Assembly (NCBI RefSeq): GCF_019511345.1 | Contig: NZ_JAEUAK010000002.1 | Coordinates: 558,001-622,000, forward strand | Source: Rhizobium mesosinicum | GTDB taxonomy: Bacteria > Pseudomonadota > Alphaproteobacteria > Rhizobiales > Rhizobiaceae | DNA length: 64,000 nucleotides | Direction of reading: 5' to 3' | Part shown: one piece after another, positions 1 through 8,767 of the stretch | How the letters are laid out: the number at the start of each line of letters is the position of its first letter | Numbering within the stretch: position 1 is the first letter of the stretch | Program-made: the position numbers and the translations under genes | Notes under the pieces: model-generated | Told to the model about the DNA's origin: nothing | Database searches by the model: none | What the model saw: the letters and a program-made list of their open reading frames with translations, nothing else

Positions 1-997
1 CGATACCCGCGTCGGCGATACCATTACCGAAGACAAGCGCCCAACCGCCGAAGCGCTGCCGGGCTTCAAGCCGGCGCAGCCCGTCGTGTTCTGCGGTCTC
101 TTCCCGGTCGATGCCGCCGATTTCGAGGATCTGCGCGCCGCCATGGGCAAGCTTCGCCTGAACGACGCTTCCTTTTCGTTCGAAATGGAATCGTCCGCCG
201 CCCTCGGCTTCGGTTTCCGCTGCGGCTTCCTCGGCCTCCTGCATCTCGAAATCATCCAGGAGCGGCTTGAGCGCGAGTTCGATCTCGACCTCATCGCCAC
301 CGCACCGTCCGTCGTCTACAAGATGTACATGACTGATGGCACCGAGCGCGAGCTGCACAACCCTGCCGACATGCCCGATGTCGTCAAGATCTCGGAGATC
401 CACGAGCCGTGGATCCGCGCGACGATCCTGACACCGGACGACTACCTCGGCGGTATCCTGAAGCTCTGCCAGGACCGGCGCGGCATCCAGATCGAGCTCA
501 CCTATGTCGGCACGCGCGCCATGCTGACCTACGACCTGCCGCTCAACGAAGTCGTCTTCGATTTCTATGACCGGCTGAAGTCGATCTCGAAAGGTTATGC
601 CTCCTTCGACTATACGCTCACCGACCACCGCGAGGGCAACCTCGTGAAGATGTCGATCCTCGTCAATGGCGAGCCGGTCGACGCGCTCTCGATGATGGTG
701 CATCGCACGGCCGCCGAAAAGCGCGGCCGCGATATGTGCGAGAAGCTCAAGGAGCTGATTCCGAAGCACATGTTCAAGATCCCCATCCAGGCGGCAATCG
801 GCGGCAATGTGATTGCCCGAGAAACGATCTCGGCGCTGCGCAAGGACGTGACCGCGAAATGCTACGGCGGCGACGCCACCCGCAAGCGCAAGCTGCTCGA
901 CAAGCAGAAGGCCGGCAAGAAGCGCATGCGCCAGTTCGGCAAGGTGGAAATTCCGCAGGAAGCCTTCATCGCGGCGCTCAAGATGGGCGACGAGTAA
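1..997 (+). CDS. lepA: Elongation factor 4 (LepA), 3' part
   Basis: The C-terminal 331 residues of the ribosome-associated translational GTPase EF4/LepA, which back-translocates stalled ribosomes. The frame is open from base 2, so the GTPase domain lies upstream of the window. Visible are a VGDTIT segment, the EF-G domain III/V-like part with a [10 protein letters not shown] stretch, and the LepA-specific C-terminal domain ending in [16 protein letters not shown] and ALKMGDE, typical of the family. It ends at a TAA followed by a strong terminator. Conservation is high and there is no sign of disruption. Identification is secure; only the 5' end is missing. Confidence 0.97.
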   Translation, partial: DTRVGDTITEDKRPTAEALPGFKPAQPVVFCGLFPVDAADFEDLRAAMGKLRLNDASFSFEMESSAALGFGFRCGFLGLLHLEIIQERLEREFDLDLIATAPSVVYKMYMTDGTERELHNPADMPDVVKISEIHEPWIRATILTPDDYLGGILKLCQDRRGIQIELTYVGTRAMLTYDLPLNEVVFDFYDRLKSISKGYASFDYTLTDHREGNLVKMSILVNGEPVDALSMMVHRTAAEKRGRDMCEKLKELIPKHMFKIPIQAAIGGNVIARETISALRKDVTAKCYGGDATRKRKLLDKQKAGKKRMRQFGKVEIPQEAFIAALKMGDE

Positions 998-1048
998 GCG
1001 AGGCTATAGAGTTGCGTGCCCGATCTTCAGGGTTAAGCGCGAAATCAG

Positions 1049-1078
1049 AGGCTGGCTTCGAGCCAGCCTTTTGCTTTT
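1049..1078 (+). terminator. Rho-independent terminator of lepA
   Basis: A perfect 9-bp stem (AGGCTGGCT / AGCCAGCCT) with a 3-nt TCG loop is followed by TTTGCTTTT, about 50 bp after the lepA stop. It reaches the stop codon of the convergent GH25 gene, so the two genes end nose to nose. Confidence 0.8.
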
Positions 1079-2126
1079 AAAGCCCAGCCACCCAGCGGTG
1101 CCACTCTTCCTCGCTGCCGCGGAAGACATTGAGGTCGATGCGGCCTTCGACGCCGTGCGACAGGCCGGAGCCGGAATATTGCCAGAAGAGCCACTTCCGG
1201 TTCGGATAGACCTTGGAGGGATGTTCCGCGACCGCTCGCAGCCAGAAGTGATAGTTCTGGAAGGCGCCTTCGAGATTGTCGGCATAGAAATCCGGGGCAG
1301 TGTAGATAATCGGGCGCTTGCCATAGTGTCGCTCGATCTTCTCCATGAAGACCTGCATCTTTTCCAGCACGCGGGCGCGGGAGAGCTTCACCTTGCAGCT
1401 CGATTCACCGTTCCACTCCACATCGATGACCGGCGGCAGTGCATCCGGATCGCGCGGGACGTTGCGGATGAACCAGTCCGCCTGTTCGCCGGCCGTACGG
1501 CACCAGTAGAAGAAGTGATAGGCGCCGCGCTTGATGCCGGCCTCCTTGGCGCGCCGCCAATTGGTCTTGAACATCGGGTCCAGATGGTCGCCGCCATCGG
1601 TCGCCTTGATGAAAGCGAAGTTTGCGCCGCGGGTCCGCAGCGTTTCCCAATCAATGTCGCCCTGCCAGCGGGAAACGTCGACGCCATGGACCGCGAGCTT
1701 GCGCGGCGAAATCCTGCCGAAGTTGATCGGCTTGGCATCGCGGAAACCATAACCATAGACCCTCGAGCGGCCGCGGGTCGGCGGCTCGATGGCAGGCGCC
1801 GCCGCCATCGCGAATTCGACGGGGCGTTCGCTCGGAACCGGCATCCCCGGCTGCGAAACGGCTGAGGGCGTCATTGCCGAGAAGGCGCGCGGCGCAGGCG
1901 CGGGTGCTTCCCAGGCAAGGCTTGCCTGCGGTATCGCATCGTCCGTTTCGGCTGCCGGGCCTGTGGCCTGCGGCACTGATGCCGGCGGCGGGGTGACGGA
2001 AGCGGTGATTTCCTTCGACGGTTTCGGGGTGGCACCGGCCGAAAGAGTTTCCGGACCGGAAGCCGACGAGCAGCTCGCCAGAGCAAGGCAAGCAAAAAGG
2101 ATCGCTGGAACAGCCGTGGAACGCAT
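1077..2126 (-). CDS. GH25-family muramidase-like lipoprotein
   Basis: A putative secreted peptidoglycan hydrolase of glycoside hydrolase family 25 (Chalaropsis/Cpl-1-type lysozyme), 349 residues from the chosen ATG at 2126. That start gives a clean lipoprotein signal: MRSTAV, a hydrophobic core, then lipobox LASC. An ATG 14 codons upstream would put unlikely residues before the signal. Residues about 25-140 are a Pro/Ala-rich low-complexity linker. The catalytic domain follows from about 145, with GVDVSRWQGDIDW carrying the first conserved Asp, FIKATDG, GAYHFF and the acidic PVIDVEW motif expected for family 25. It should act in the periplasm, anchored to a membrane, in wall turnover. It is convergent with lepA. 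The fold call is firm; the substrate is inferred. Confidence 0.88.
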   Translation of the reverse strand: MRSTAVPAILFACLALASCSSASGPETLSAGATPKPSKEITASVTPPPASVPQATGPAAETDDAIPQASLAWEAPAPAPRAFSAMTPSAVSQPGMPVPSERPVEFAMAAAPAIEPPTRGRSRVYGYGFRDAKPINFGRISPRKLAVHGVDVSRWQGDIDWETLRTRGANFAFIKATDGGDHLDPMFKTNWRRAKEAGIKRGAYHFFYWCRTAGEQADWFIRNVPRDPDALPPVIDVEWNGESSCKVKLSRARVLEKMQVFMEKIERHYGKRPIIYTAPDFYADNLEGAFQNYHFWLRAVAEHPSKVYPNRKWLFWQYSGSGLSHGVEGRIDLNVFRGSEEEWHRWVAGL

Positions 2127-2311
2127 GAGCACCGTTACGCAAAACAAGACCGAAGGTGCTTCTTTCATCCGTGAAGAACACCAGTCTGGAATAGCTAACG
2201 GAAAATTGTCAAAAAAGATTGAATCCGAACTTTCGGCGTGCCGATTCGGCGGCGGTCCATTGCGGCGTCTTTTGGAAGACTTTAGATCTCACGGATAATA
2301 AGGAGATCCCC

Positions 2312-2605
2312 ATGACCGAGAAAGCCCGCGTGACGATCCTGTACTGCACCCAGTGCAACTGGCTGCTGCGTGCCGCCTGGATGGCACAGGAACTGCTGCA
2401 GACCTTTACGGACAGCCTTGGCGAAGTGGCGCTCATTCCTGGCACTGGCGGCAATTTCGAAATCCGCGTCAATGGCGATCTGATCTGGGAGCGCAAGCGC
2501 GACGGCGGTTTTCCGGGACCAAAGGAACTCAAGCAACGAGTGCGCGACATCATCGAGCCCGACCGCGATCTCGGCCATGCCGACCGGGCCTCGCTGGAAA
2601 GCTGA
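2312..2605 (+). CDS. SelT/SelW/SelH family thioredoxin-like protein
   Basis: A 97-residue cytoplasmic protein of the Rdx/SelW-like family. The N-terminal beta strand runs into a CxxC motif (YCTQCNW, where eukaryotic homologues carry Cys-x-x-Sec). The GGNFEIRVNGDLIW and FPGPKELKQRVRD segments are typical of the family. The ATG at 2312 was chosen because AGGAG lies 7 bases upstream; the in-frame ATG at 2219 adds 31 residues unlike the family. The role is probably thiol redox or Trx-like, with no known substrate. The gene stands alone between two minus-strand genes. Confidence 0.85.
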   Translation: MTEKARVTILYCTQCNWLLRAAWMAQELLQTFTDSLGEVALIPGTGGNFEIRVNGDLIWERKRDGGFPGPKELKQRVRDIIEPDRDLGHADRASLES

Positions 2606-2608
2606 TAC

Positions 2609-3016
2609 TCAGCGATAAGGCGAGCGGCAGGTCTTGTAGATGCCCTCGTAAGTCACGAAACGATCGGTGCGCGGATTGTAAGAGCGGTATTCGTTCCTGC
2701 ACCATTCCACATGACGGCTTCGATCGTCCGCCGGGGGCCGCACCCGCTGCACCGGCGGCGGATCGTAGGTCAACCTTGGCGGCAGGGCGCCGGGCGGCTG
2801 GTAATATTTCGGACCGGCGGCATTGGGCGGGCGATAGTTCGGTTGGACATAGGCCGGGCGATGCCACTGCTGCGGGCCGAACCCGAAGCAGCCGCGATAG
2901 TCGCAGATCGTCGACTGGGTATTGACAGGCCCAAGCGACGGCGAGGCAGCAACGGCCTCGGCCAGCGGCACCGCGGCAAGCAGACCGGCAAGAAGAGCAG
3001 GGCGAAGGTCGAACAT
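2609..3016 (-). CDS. BA14K-like secreted protein
   Basis: A 135-residue predicted secreted protein. The start at 3016 has AGGAA upstream and opens a signal peptide (MFDLRPALLAGLLAAVPLAEAVAA). The middle is Pro/Tyr/Gln-rich (QQWHRPAYVQPNYRPPN). The C-terminus, HVEWCRNEYRSYNPRTDRF followed by VTYEGIYKTC, matches the BA14K motif found in Brucella and rhizobial surface proteins. The function is unknown; lectin-like or immunoreactive roles have been suggested for Brucella homologues. The family is abundant in Rhizobiales, which supports the taxonomic call. It ends 3 bases from the convergent SelT-like gene. Confidence 0.75.
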   Translation of the reverse strand: MFDLRPALLAGLLAAVPLAEAVAASPSLGPVNTQSTICDYRGCFGFGPQQWHRPAYVQPNYRPPNAAGPKYYQPPGALPPRLTYDPPPVQRVRPPADDRSRHVEWCRNEYRSYNPRTDRFVTYEGIYKTCRSPYR

Positions 3017-3144
3017 GGCGGTTCCTTTCCAACATCCTCTTATATAGGGCGGAGAAACAGGCCATGCCATCCGCTGAGCAGTGGGTGCGACCACGGCTTC
3101 GTGACGCTTTTTCACAGACTGTCAGGAAAACTTCAAAAACCCTG

Positions 3145-3173
3145 TTGACAGCAACGAGCCACCCCCGTACATG
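3145..3173 (+). promoter_or_regulatory. Sigma70-type promoter of tRNA-Leu
   Basis: TTGACA, a 17-bp spacer and TACATG, placed so that transcription would begin a few bases before the tRNA. The -35 is perfect and the -10 is partial. Placement relative to the tRNA is the main support. Confidence 0.55.
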
Positions 3174-3183
3174 GCTCTCCGTC

Positions 3184-3268
3184 GCCCAGATGGCGGAATT
3201 GGTAGACGCGCAGGTTTCAGGTACCTGTGCCGCGAGGCGTGGAGGTTCGAGTCCTCTTCTGGGCACCA
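3184..3268 (+). tRNA. tRNA-Leu (anticodon CAG)
   Basis: The acceptor arms GCCCAGA and TCTGGGC pair perfectly, and CCA is encoded. The D arm contains TGGCGGAATTGGTAGAC. The anticodon stem CAGGT/ACCTG encloses TTCAGGT with anticodon CAG. There is a class II variable arm, and the T arm GGTTCGAGTCC is canonical. Confidence 0.95.
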
Positions 3269-3381
3269 TTCCTTCTCGAAAGAGCTTATTTTCCAGTAAT
3301 TTCGGTCGAGAAGCCGTCCCGTCGCGGGGCCGCTTCAACATTGCCACATTAATGCCAATATGCTCTATTTCGATGGTCAGT

Positions 3382-3534
3382 ATGCGGATTCAGGTCTACA
3401 TCATCGCCTTTCTCCTGAGCGCCATCATGTGGGGCGTTACGTTCGATGCCGCGCGCAACGCCTATCGCGCCGCCCATACGGCCGGGCTGATGCCCAATCT
3501 GCATATCCAGCATAAGCTCGATCGCATTCTCTGA
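3382..3534 (+). CDS. Small putative membrane protein
   Basis: A 50-residue ORF, MRIQVYIIAFLLSAIMWG at its start, forming one N-terminal hydrophobic segment (about residues 4-19) and a short polar tail ending HIQHKLDRIL. An in-frame ATG at 3373 would add three residues. Codon use fits the neighbours and the ORF sits alone between tRNA-Leu and the sugar cluster. No family is recognised, and no strong Shine-Dalgarno is visible, so the call rests on composition. Confidence 0.45.
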   Translation: MRIQVYIIAFLLSAIMWGVTFDAARNAYRAAHTAGLMPNLHIQHKLDRIL

Positions 3535-3856
3535 ACGCCTCGTTCCTGCAGAGCGCTTTTCTTACCCCTCAAAAATCATAGGCATGCAGCGCCCATTCGG
3601 GGCGCTGCGAAAATAGCAAATAATTCCAGCAGACTATCGGCAAACCACTCTGCCGGGCGGGCGGACGCCGCGCGGCTGCCGGTTATTTTCGCGTCAGCTA
3701 AGGCAAGCCTCGCACAAGAACGAAGTCGGATACCGGCATCACGATGAAGTTACTGCCGTTGCGCTCCGCGGCGATCCTTGCCCGCATAGCGGACATACTC
3801 GCCAGGCGCCTACCGGCGGCAATGAATGTTATCAGACCCTTTGGAGTTCGCCTGGG
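3535..3856. other. Intergenic region before the sugar cluster
   Basis: About 320 bases without a credible gene. It holds a 9-bp hairpin (GCAGCGCCC, loop ATTCG, GGGCGCTGC, 3586-3608). The plus strand has no T-run after it, so it is not a clear terminator. The promoter of rfbF must lie here, but no convincing -35/-10 pair was found. Confidence 0.5.
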
Positions 3857-4630
3857 ATGAAAGTCGTAATTCTGGCAGGTGGTCTGGGTTCGCGCCTCGC
3901 CGAAGAGACCAGCGTGCGGCCCAAGCCCCTGGTCGAGATCGGTGAAAAGCCGATCCTCTGGCACATCATGAACATCTACGCCCATCACGGCCTGAATGAT
4001 TTCATCATCTGCGCCGGCTACAAGGGCTACATGCTCAAGGAATATTTCGTAAACCTGTTCCTGCATCACAGCGACATCACCGTCGACCTCGCCACCAACG
4101 CGATCGAATACCACAAAGGCTCCAAGCCTAACTGGAAGGTAACCATCGTCGATACCGGCATGTATTCCATGACCGGGGGCCGTATCCGACGCGTGCGCAA
4201 CTACCTGGACCCGGACGAACCCTTCTGCATGACCTATGGCGACGGTGTCGCCGATATCGACATCACCGCAGAGGTCGCCTTCCACCGCAGCCACGGCCTC
4301 AAGGCGACGATGGCAGCTGTCGCACCTCCCGGTCGCTTCGGTGCGACGATCATCGAAGACAATGTCGTGACCGCCTTCACCGAAAAGCCGAAGGGCGACG
4401 GACAGCGCATCAATGGTGGCTTCTTCGTGCTCGATCCTTCCGTCATCGATCTCATCGATAGTGATGATTCGATCTGGGAAGCCGGGCCGCTCGATTGGCT
4501 GACTTCCAACAAGCAGCTTGCCGCCTTCCGCCATGATGGCTTCTGGCAGCCGATGGATACGCTTCGTGAGCGCAATCAGCTCGAGGAACTCTGGCGCACC
4601 GGAAAGGCACCGTGGAAGATATGGGCCTGA
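3857..4630 (+). CDS. rfbF: Glucose-1-phosphate cytidylyltransferase
   Basis: Makes CDP-glucose from CTP and glucose-1-phosphate, the entry step of CDP-deoxyhexose synthesis. The 257 residues are the family's usual length. The nucleotidyltransferase signature is at the N-terminus (VILAGGLGSRLAEET, then RPKPLVEIGEKPILWHIM). MTYGDGVADID supplies the metal-binding Asp, and GRFGATIIED with FTEKPKGDGQRINGGFFV is typical of RfbF. It overlaps the next gene by 19 bases, implying translational coupling. It is the first gene of an eight-gene plus-strand cluster for a surface sugar. Confidence 0.95.
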   Translation: MKVVILAGGLGSRLAEETSVRPKPLVEIGEKPILWHIMNIYAHHGLNDFIICAGYKGYMLKEYFVNLFLHHSDITVDLATNAIEYHKGSKPNWKVTIVDTGMYSMTGGRIRRVRNYLDPDEPFCMTYGDGVADIDITAEVAFHRSHGLKATMAAVAPPGRFGATIIEDNVVTAFTEKPKGDGQRINGGFFVLDPSVIDLIDSDDSIWEAGPLDWLTSNKQLAAFRHDGFWQPMDTLRERNQLEELWRTGKAPWKIWA

Positions 4631-5685
4631 CGGACTTCTGGAATGGCAGGCGCGTGTTCCTGACGGGGCACACGGGGTTCAAGGGATCCTGGCTTTCGCT
4701 GTGGCTGGAAAAGCTCGGCGCGGACGTGGCGGCAGTCTCGCTGGAACCCGAAACCAGCCCCTCCCTTTATGCGCGGCTTTCGCCCTGGAGTGGGCGAGAA
4801 CACCACATCGCCGACATCAGGGATGCGACGGCGTTCAAGCAGCACCTCACCGATTTCGAACCGGAAATCGTCATCCACATGGCAGCACAGGCGCTGGTGC
4901 GGCGCTCCTATGAAAATCCGACCGAGACCTTCGCAACCAATGTGATGGGAACTGCAAACGTTCTGGATGCGGTGCGCGACACGCCCTCGGTCAGGACGGT
5001 TCTCGTCGTTACCTCCGACAAGGTCTATGCCAACAATGGCAGCGGCGTTCCCTTTATCGAAAGCGATACGCTCGGCGGCAAGGACCCCTACTCCAATTCC
5101 AAAGCCTGCACCGAGCTCGTGGTCCAGAGCTATCGCGACAGCTTCTTCAAGGGGCGCGATATCAGTGTTGCCACCGTGCGTGCCGGCAATGTCATCGGCG
5201 GCGGTGACTGGTCGAAGGATAGGCTGATCCCGGATTTCATCCGCGCTTTTGAAAGTAGCCAGCCGATCCAACTCCGCTACCCGCAGGCGATCCGTCCGTG
5301 GCAGCACGTGCTGGAGCCACTCGGCGGTTATCTTGCCTTTGCCGAAGCGCTGACGGTTTCGGATGAGGCGGAGTTACCCGACGCGCTCAATTTCGGTCCG
5401 GATCCGCAGAGTTTCGCAACCGTTGCGGAACTCGCCGAAGCCCTCGGCCTCGCCCATGGCGTAAACGACGTCTGGAAACAGGCACCCGGAGCACACCTGC
5501 CGGAGGCGCCCGCGCTTACGCTGAGCTCGGCTCTGGCGCTTTCCGCCATCGGCTGGCGCCCGCGCCTGACCTTGCAGCGGACAATCGACTGGACAGCCGC
5601 CTGGTACAAGGCCAACCGCGAAGGAGCCGACATGCGCGCCTTCTCGCTCGGCCAGATCGCGGCCTATGAGGAAGCAATATCATGA
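4612..5685 (+). CDS. rfbG: CDP-glucose 4,6-dehydratase
   Basis: A short-chain dehydrogenase/reductase enzyme converting CDP-glucose to CDP-4-keto-6-deoxyglucose. The Rossmann motif TGHTGFKGSW is at the N-terminus, HMAAQALVRRSYENP follows, and the catalytic YSNSK (Tyr-x-x-x-Lys) comes after VTSDKVY. The C-terminal GWRPRLTLQRTIDWTAAWY is typical. A GTG start at 4612 with GGAAAGG upstream is preferred; ATG 4621 is an alternative with poorly spaced GGAAG. It overlaps rfbF by 19 bases and the following methyltransferase by 4 (ATGA). Confidence 0.95.
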   Translation: MEDMGLTDFWNGRRVFLTGHTGFKGSWLSLWLEKLGADVAAVSLEPETSPSLYARLSPWSGREHHIADIRDATAFKQHLTDFEPEIVIHMAAQALVRRSYENPTETFATNVMGTANVLDAVRDTPSVRTVLVVTSDKVYANNGSGVPFIESDTLGGKDPYSNSKACTELVVQSYRDSFFKGRDISVATVRAGNVIGGGDWSKDRLIPDFIRAFESSQPIQLRYPQAIRPWQHVLEPLGGYLAFAEALTVSDEAELPDALNFGPDPQSFATVAELAEALGLAHGVNDVWKQAPGAHLPEAPALTLSSALALSAIGWRPRLTLQRTIDWTAAWYKANREGADMRAFSLGQIAAYEEAIS

Positions 5686-6917
5686 CAGCGCATAATTGCC
5701 GCTTCTGCGGCGCTCCCTTGAAACATCGTTTCGTCGATCTCGGCTCGACGCCGCTTGCCAACGCCTATCTGACGGAAGAACAGCTCAAGCAGCCGGAGCC
5801 GTCCTATCCGCTGCGCGCCTTCGTCTGCTCCGATTGCTGGCTTGTACAAGCCGATGCCTTCGTGCCGCCGGAAGACATCTTCAGCCACTACGCCTATTTC
5901 TCTTCCTACAGCGACAGCTGGGTGGAGCATGCCCGCCAGTTCACCATCATGGCACGCACGCGCTTCGGCCTGAATGAAAAATCGCAGGTCATCGAGGTGG
6001 CGAGCAATGACGGCTACCTGCTGAAACATTTCGTCGAGGCCGGCGTGCCGGTGCTCGGCATCGAGCCTGCCGAAAACGTCGCCGAAGTGGCGCGGCAGGT
6101 CGGCGTGCCGACGGAAGCGCGCTTCTTCGGCAAGGAAACAGCGGCTGATCTCGTCTCCCGCGGCCTTGCTGCCGATATCGTCATCGGCAACAACGTGCTG
6201 GCCCATGTCCCCGATATCAACGATTTCGTCGGCGGGCTCTCGGGCGTGCTGAAGGAAGACGGCGTCGTCAGCGTCGAGTTCCCGCATCTGCTGCGGCTGA
6301 TGGAAAACATCCAGTTCGACACCGTCTATCATGAGCATTTCTATTATCTGTCGCTGCTCGCAGTCGAGAAGGCCTTCGCGGCTCACGGCCTGAAGGTCTT
6401 CGACGTCGAAGAACTGCCGACCCATGGCGGCAGCTTGCGCGTGCTCGCCTGCCGCACGACATCGACCGCTCATCCGACCGGCCCCGGCGCTGCCAAGGTG
6501 CGTGCCGACGAAGCGGCCGCAGGCTTCGATAAGGTCGAAACCTACGAGGCCTTCCAGAGCCGCGTAGCGCCGATCAAGGATGGGCTGCTCGCCTTCCTCA
6601 ACGAAGCCAAGCGGGACGGCAAAAAGGTCGCAGCCTATGGCGCTGCCGCCAAGGGCAATACGCTTCTGAATTTCTGCGGCATCGGCACCAATCTCATCGA
6701 CTATGTGGTCGATCGCAATCCGCACAAACAGGGCCATTTTCTGCCGGGCAGCAAGCTGCCGATCTACGCGCCGGAAAAGATGGACGAGACGAAACCGGAC
6801 TACGTTCTCATCCTGCCGTGGAACATCAAGAACGAAGTCGTGGCGGCCAATGGCAGGGTCGGCGCCTGGGGCGGGCGCTTTGCCGTCGCCGTACCAGAAT
6901 TGACGGTGATCGGATGA
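5682..6917 (+). CDS. NDP-sugar C-methyltransferase
   Basis: A 411-residue SAM-dependent enzyme of the three-domain sugar C-methyltransferase type (as in TylC3 and related 4-keto-sugar 3-C-methyltransferases). The N-terminal zinc-binding part has CRFCG and CSDCW cysteine pairs. The SAM site is at VIEVASNDGYLL and GIEPAENVAEVA. A C-terminal domain has AAYGAAAKGNTLLNF and YVVDRNPHKQG followed by YAPEKM. In this context the likely substrate is the CDP-4-keto-6-deoxyhexose made by RfbG, giving a branched sugar; this is inferred from order, not shown. It overlaps both neighbours by 4 bases. Confidence 0.85.
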   Translation: MTAHNCRFCGAPLKHRFVDLGSTPLANAYLTEEQLKQPEPSYPLRAFVCSDCWLVQADAFVPPEDIFSHYAYFSSYSDSWVEHARQFTIMARTRFGLNEKSQVIEVASNDGYLLKHFVEAGVPVLGIEPAENVAEVARQVGVPTEARFFGKETAADLVSRGLAADIVIGNNVLAHVPDINDFVGGLSGVLKEDGVVSVEFPHLLRLMENIQFDTVYHEHFYYLSLLAVEKAFAAHGLKVFDVEELPTHGGSLRVLACRTTSTAHPTGPGAAKVRADEAAAGFDKVETYEAFQSRVAPIKDGLLAFLNEAKRDGKKVAAYGAAAKGNTLLNFCGIGTNLIDYVVDRNPHKQGHFLPGSKLPIYAPEKMDETKPDYVLILPWNIKNEVVAANGRVGAWGGRFAVAVPELTVIG

Positions 6918-7456
6918 AATTCGTTCCGACCGCGGTTTCGGGTGCTTTTGTCGTAGAGGTCGAAGCGCGTTCCGACGAGCGCGGGCTGTTCGCGCGGACC
7001 TTCGACGCCAAGAGTTTCGCCGACCACGGTCTCGTGCCTGTTTATTCGCAATGCAACGTTTCGCAGAACCACAAGCGCGGGACGTTGCGCGGCATGCACT
7101 ATCAGGCCGAGCCGCGGCCGGAGATCAAGCTGGTGCGCGTCACGCGCGGCAGGGTCTTCGACGTGGCGCTCGATCTGAGGCAGGATTCGCCGACCTACCT
7201 CAAATGGGCGGCAGTGGAGCTTGATGCGATCAGGCATAGCGCCTTCTACATACCTGCCGGATGCGCACACGGTTTCCTGACGCTCGAGGATGATTGCGAG
7301 CTCTTCTACCAGATGTCGGAAGTCTATGTGCCGGAGCTTGCCCGCGGTGTCCGCTGGGACGACCCCGCATTTTCCATCGCCTGGCCTTTTGCGCCGAGCG
7401 TTATCAGCGAGCGCGACGCCGCGCTTGAAAGCTACAGCCAGGAGACAAGCCTTTGA
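6914..7456 (+). CDS. rfbC: dTDP-4-dehydrorhamnose 3,5-epimerase-like sugar epimerase
   Basis: A 180-residue RmlC-family cupin. Key features are the N-terminal DERGLFARTFDAKSF, the catalytic His in LRGMHYQ, KLVRVTRGRVFDVALDLR, YIPAGCAHGFLTLED and the C-terminal GVRWDDPAFSIAWP. The ATG at 6914 overlaps the previous stop (ATGA). Although RmlC enzymes usually act on dTDP sugars, the CDP pathway next door suggests it epimerises a CDP-4-keto-6-deoxy sugar, perhaps after C-methylation. No rmlA, rmlB or rmlD lies nearby. The family is firm; the substrate is inferred. Confidence 0.85.
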   Translation: MKFVPTAVSGAFVVEVEARSDERGLFARTFDAKSFADHGLVPVYSQCNVSQNHKRGTLRGMHYQAEPRPEIKLVRVTRGRVFDVALDLRQDSPTYLKWAAVELDAIRHSAFYIPAGCAHGFLTLEDDCELFYQMSEVYVPELARGVRWDDPAFSIAWPFAPSVISERDAALESYSQETSL

Positions 7457-8691
7457 GCGGCATCAAACTCAGCATCTGTATTCCGACCTACAATCGCGAA
7501 GCCTATCTCAGAAACGCGCTAACCTATTGCCGGAACGACTATAAGTTCGACTTTTCCTTTGAAATCGTCATCTGCGACAACGCCTCCACCGATGGCACCC
7601 AAAAGGTGGTCGAGGAATTCATCGCCCACGGATTGCCGATACGCTATTACAAACGCGACGTGAATGCGGGTGCGAACGCCAACGTCACGAGTGCCCTGCG
7701 CCTCGGCAAGGGCGAATATCTCATCTATCTCGCCGATGACGATATCCTGATTGCCGATGCCGTCGCCGACACGGTCAAATATCTCGATGACAATCAGGAT
7801 GTAACCTGCGCTCATGCGCCCTGGTTTCTCTATGACGAAGTCGCCAAAAACGACATCACAAAGTTCTACGATGTCGAAGAAGACAAGAAGTTCTCGCATG
7901 GCAGCTTCGCCGAGGTCTTCCGCTATATTTTCGAACGCCACATCTTTCCGGAAATCGCGGTCTACCGCGCGTCGGCCTTACGGTCGGCCTGGATCCCGCG
8001 GGACATTTGCTTCTATCCGTTCCCGTTCCTCGCTCATTTCCTCGATCAGGGTGCGGTGGCCTTCCTGCAAAAGCCATTCTATCGCTCCATCGCCAATTCG
8101 GCGATCGTGCGCGACCGGCCGCAGGAAGGCACCAACGACGTCATGACGAGCTGGGACCGATATCGCGGAGGACTTGAATACTTCCTCTTCGTGGGCGCCA
8201 AGCGCGGAGCGCTGAACCTGACGCCGGAGACCCGCCTTCAGTATGAAGAGATGTGCAAGATCTTCACGCTCAATCGCATGGCGGTCGCCTTTCGTTTCTG
8301 GGCCGTACGCAAGAACTTCATCAAGGCCTATGAGCTCTATACCCGCATCCTGTGGGGCGGGATGCTGGATCATCCGGAAATCCGTCCCTTCCGCGAGGGA
8401 TTGCCGCTGATGGTCGCCATCCAGACACTGGTCAGCGAGGTGAATTCCGCTGTCGGCATCGACAGGCTGCTTCTCGGTGGCTTCACAGAAATTGGCCCGC
8501 TTGAAGGCTTGATGCGCGAGCTCGGCCTCCATGAAAAGGTAAAGATAACGACGGAACTCAGTGACGGTCCGCCGGAAAGCACAGCCGTCTTCGTCAGCGT
8601 GGAAAGTGATCGCGAATATTTTGTGGCACTCGGCTACATGCCCAATCTCGTGTTCCACGAGCATGACGTCGCCCGGCACATCATCATGTGA
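7453..8691 (+). CDS. Glycosyltransferase family 2
   Basis: A 412-residue protein with an N-terminal GT-A fold: SICIPTYNREAYLRNAL, IVICDNASTDGTQKVVEEF and the metal-binding DDD in IYLADDDI. The family 2 domain covers roughly residues 1-220. The C-terminal half is not recognised and may set acceptor choice or be a fused small domain. It probably transfers a sugar to a lipid-linked oligosaccharide at the inner face of the cytoplasmic membrane. The start is TTG at 7453, overlapping the epimerase stop (TTGA), so the cluster is translationally coupled up to here. Confidence 0.85.
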   Translation: MSGIKLSICIPTYNREAYLRNALTYCRNDYKFDFSFEIVICDNASTDGTQKVVEEFIAHGLPIRYYKRDVNAGANANVTSALRLGKGEYLIYLADDDILIADAVADTVKYLDDNQDVTCAHAPWFLYDEVAKNDITKFYDVEEDKKFSHGSFAEVFRYIFERHIFPEIAVYRASALRSAWIPRDICFYPFPFLAHFLDQGAVAFLQKPFYRSIANSAIVRDRPQEGTNDVMTSWDRYRGGLEYFLFVGAKRGALNLTPETRLQYEEMCKIFTLNRMAVAFRFWAVRKNFIKAYELYTRILWGGMLDHPEIRPFREGLPLMVAIQTLVSEVNSAVGIDRLLLGGFTEIGPLEGLMRELGLHEKVKITTELSDGPPESTAVFVSVESDREYFVALGYMPNLVFHEHDVARHIIM

Positions 8692-8767
8692 GCCTGGCGC
8701 CGGTTTCTAAAATTGGCCTCACGGCGGGCGCCTGCATCTCGATTTCAATTCAACAGAAATTAGCGGC

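Noticed and set aside
3586..3608. 9-bp hairpin taken at first as a terminator
   Set aside because: No T-run follows on the plus strand and only a weak one on the minus strand, and no gene ends close by in that direction.
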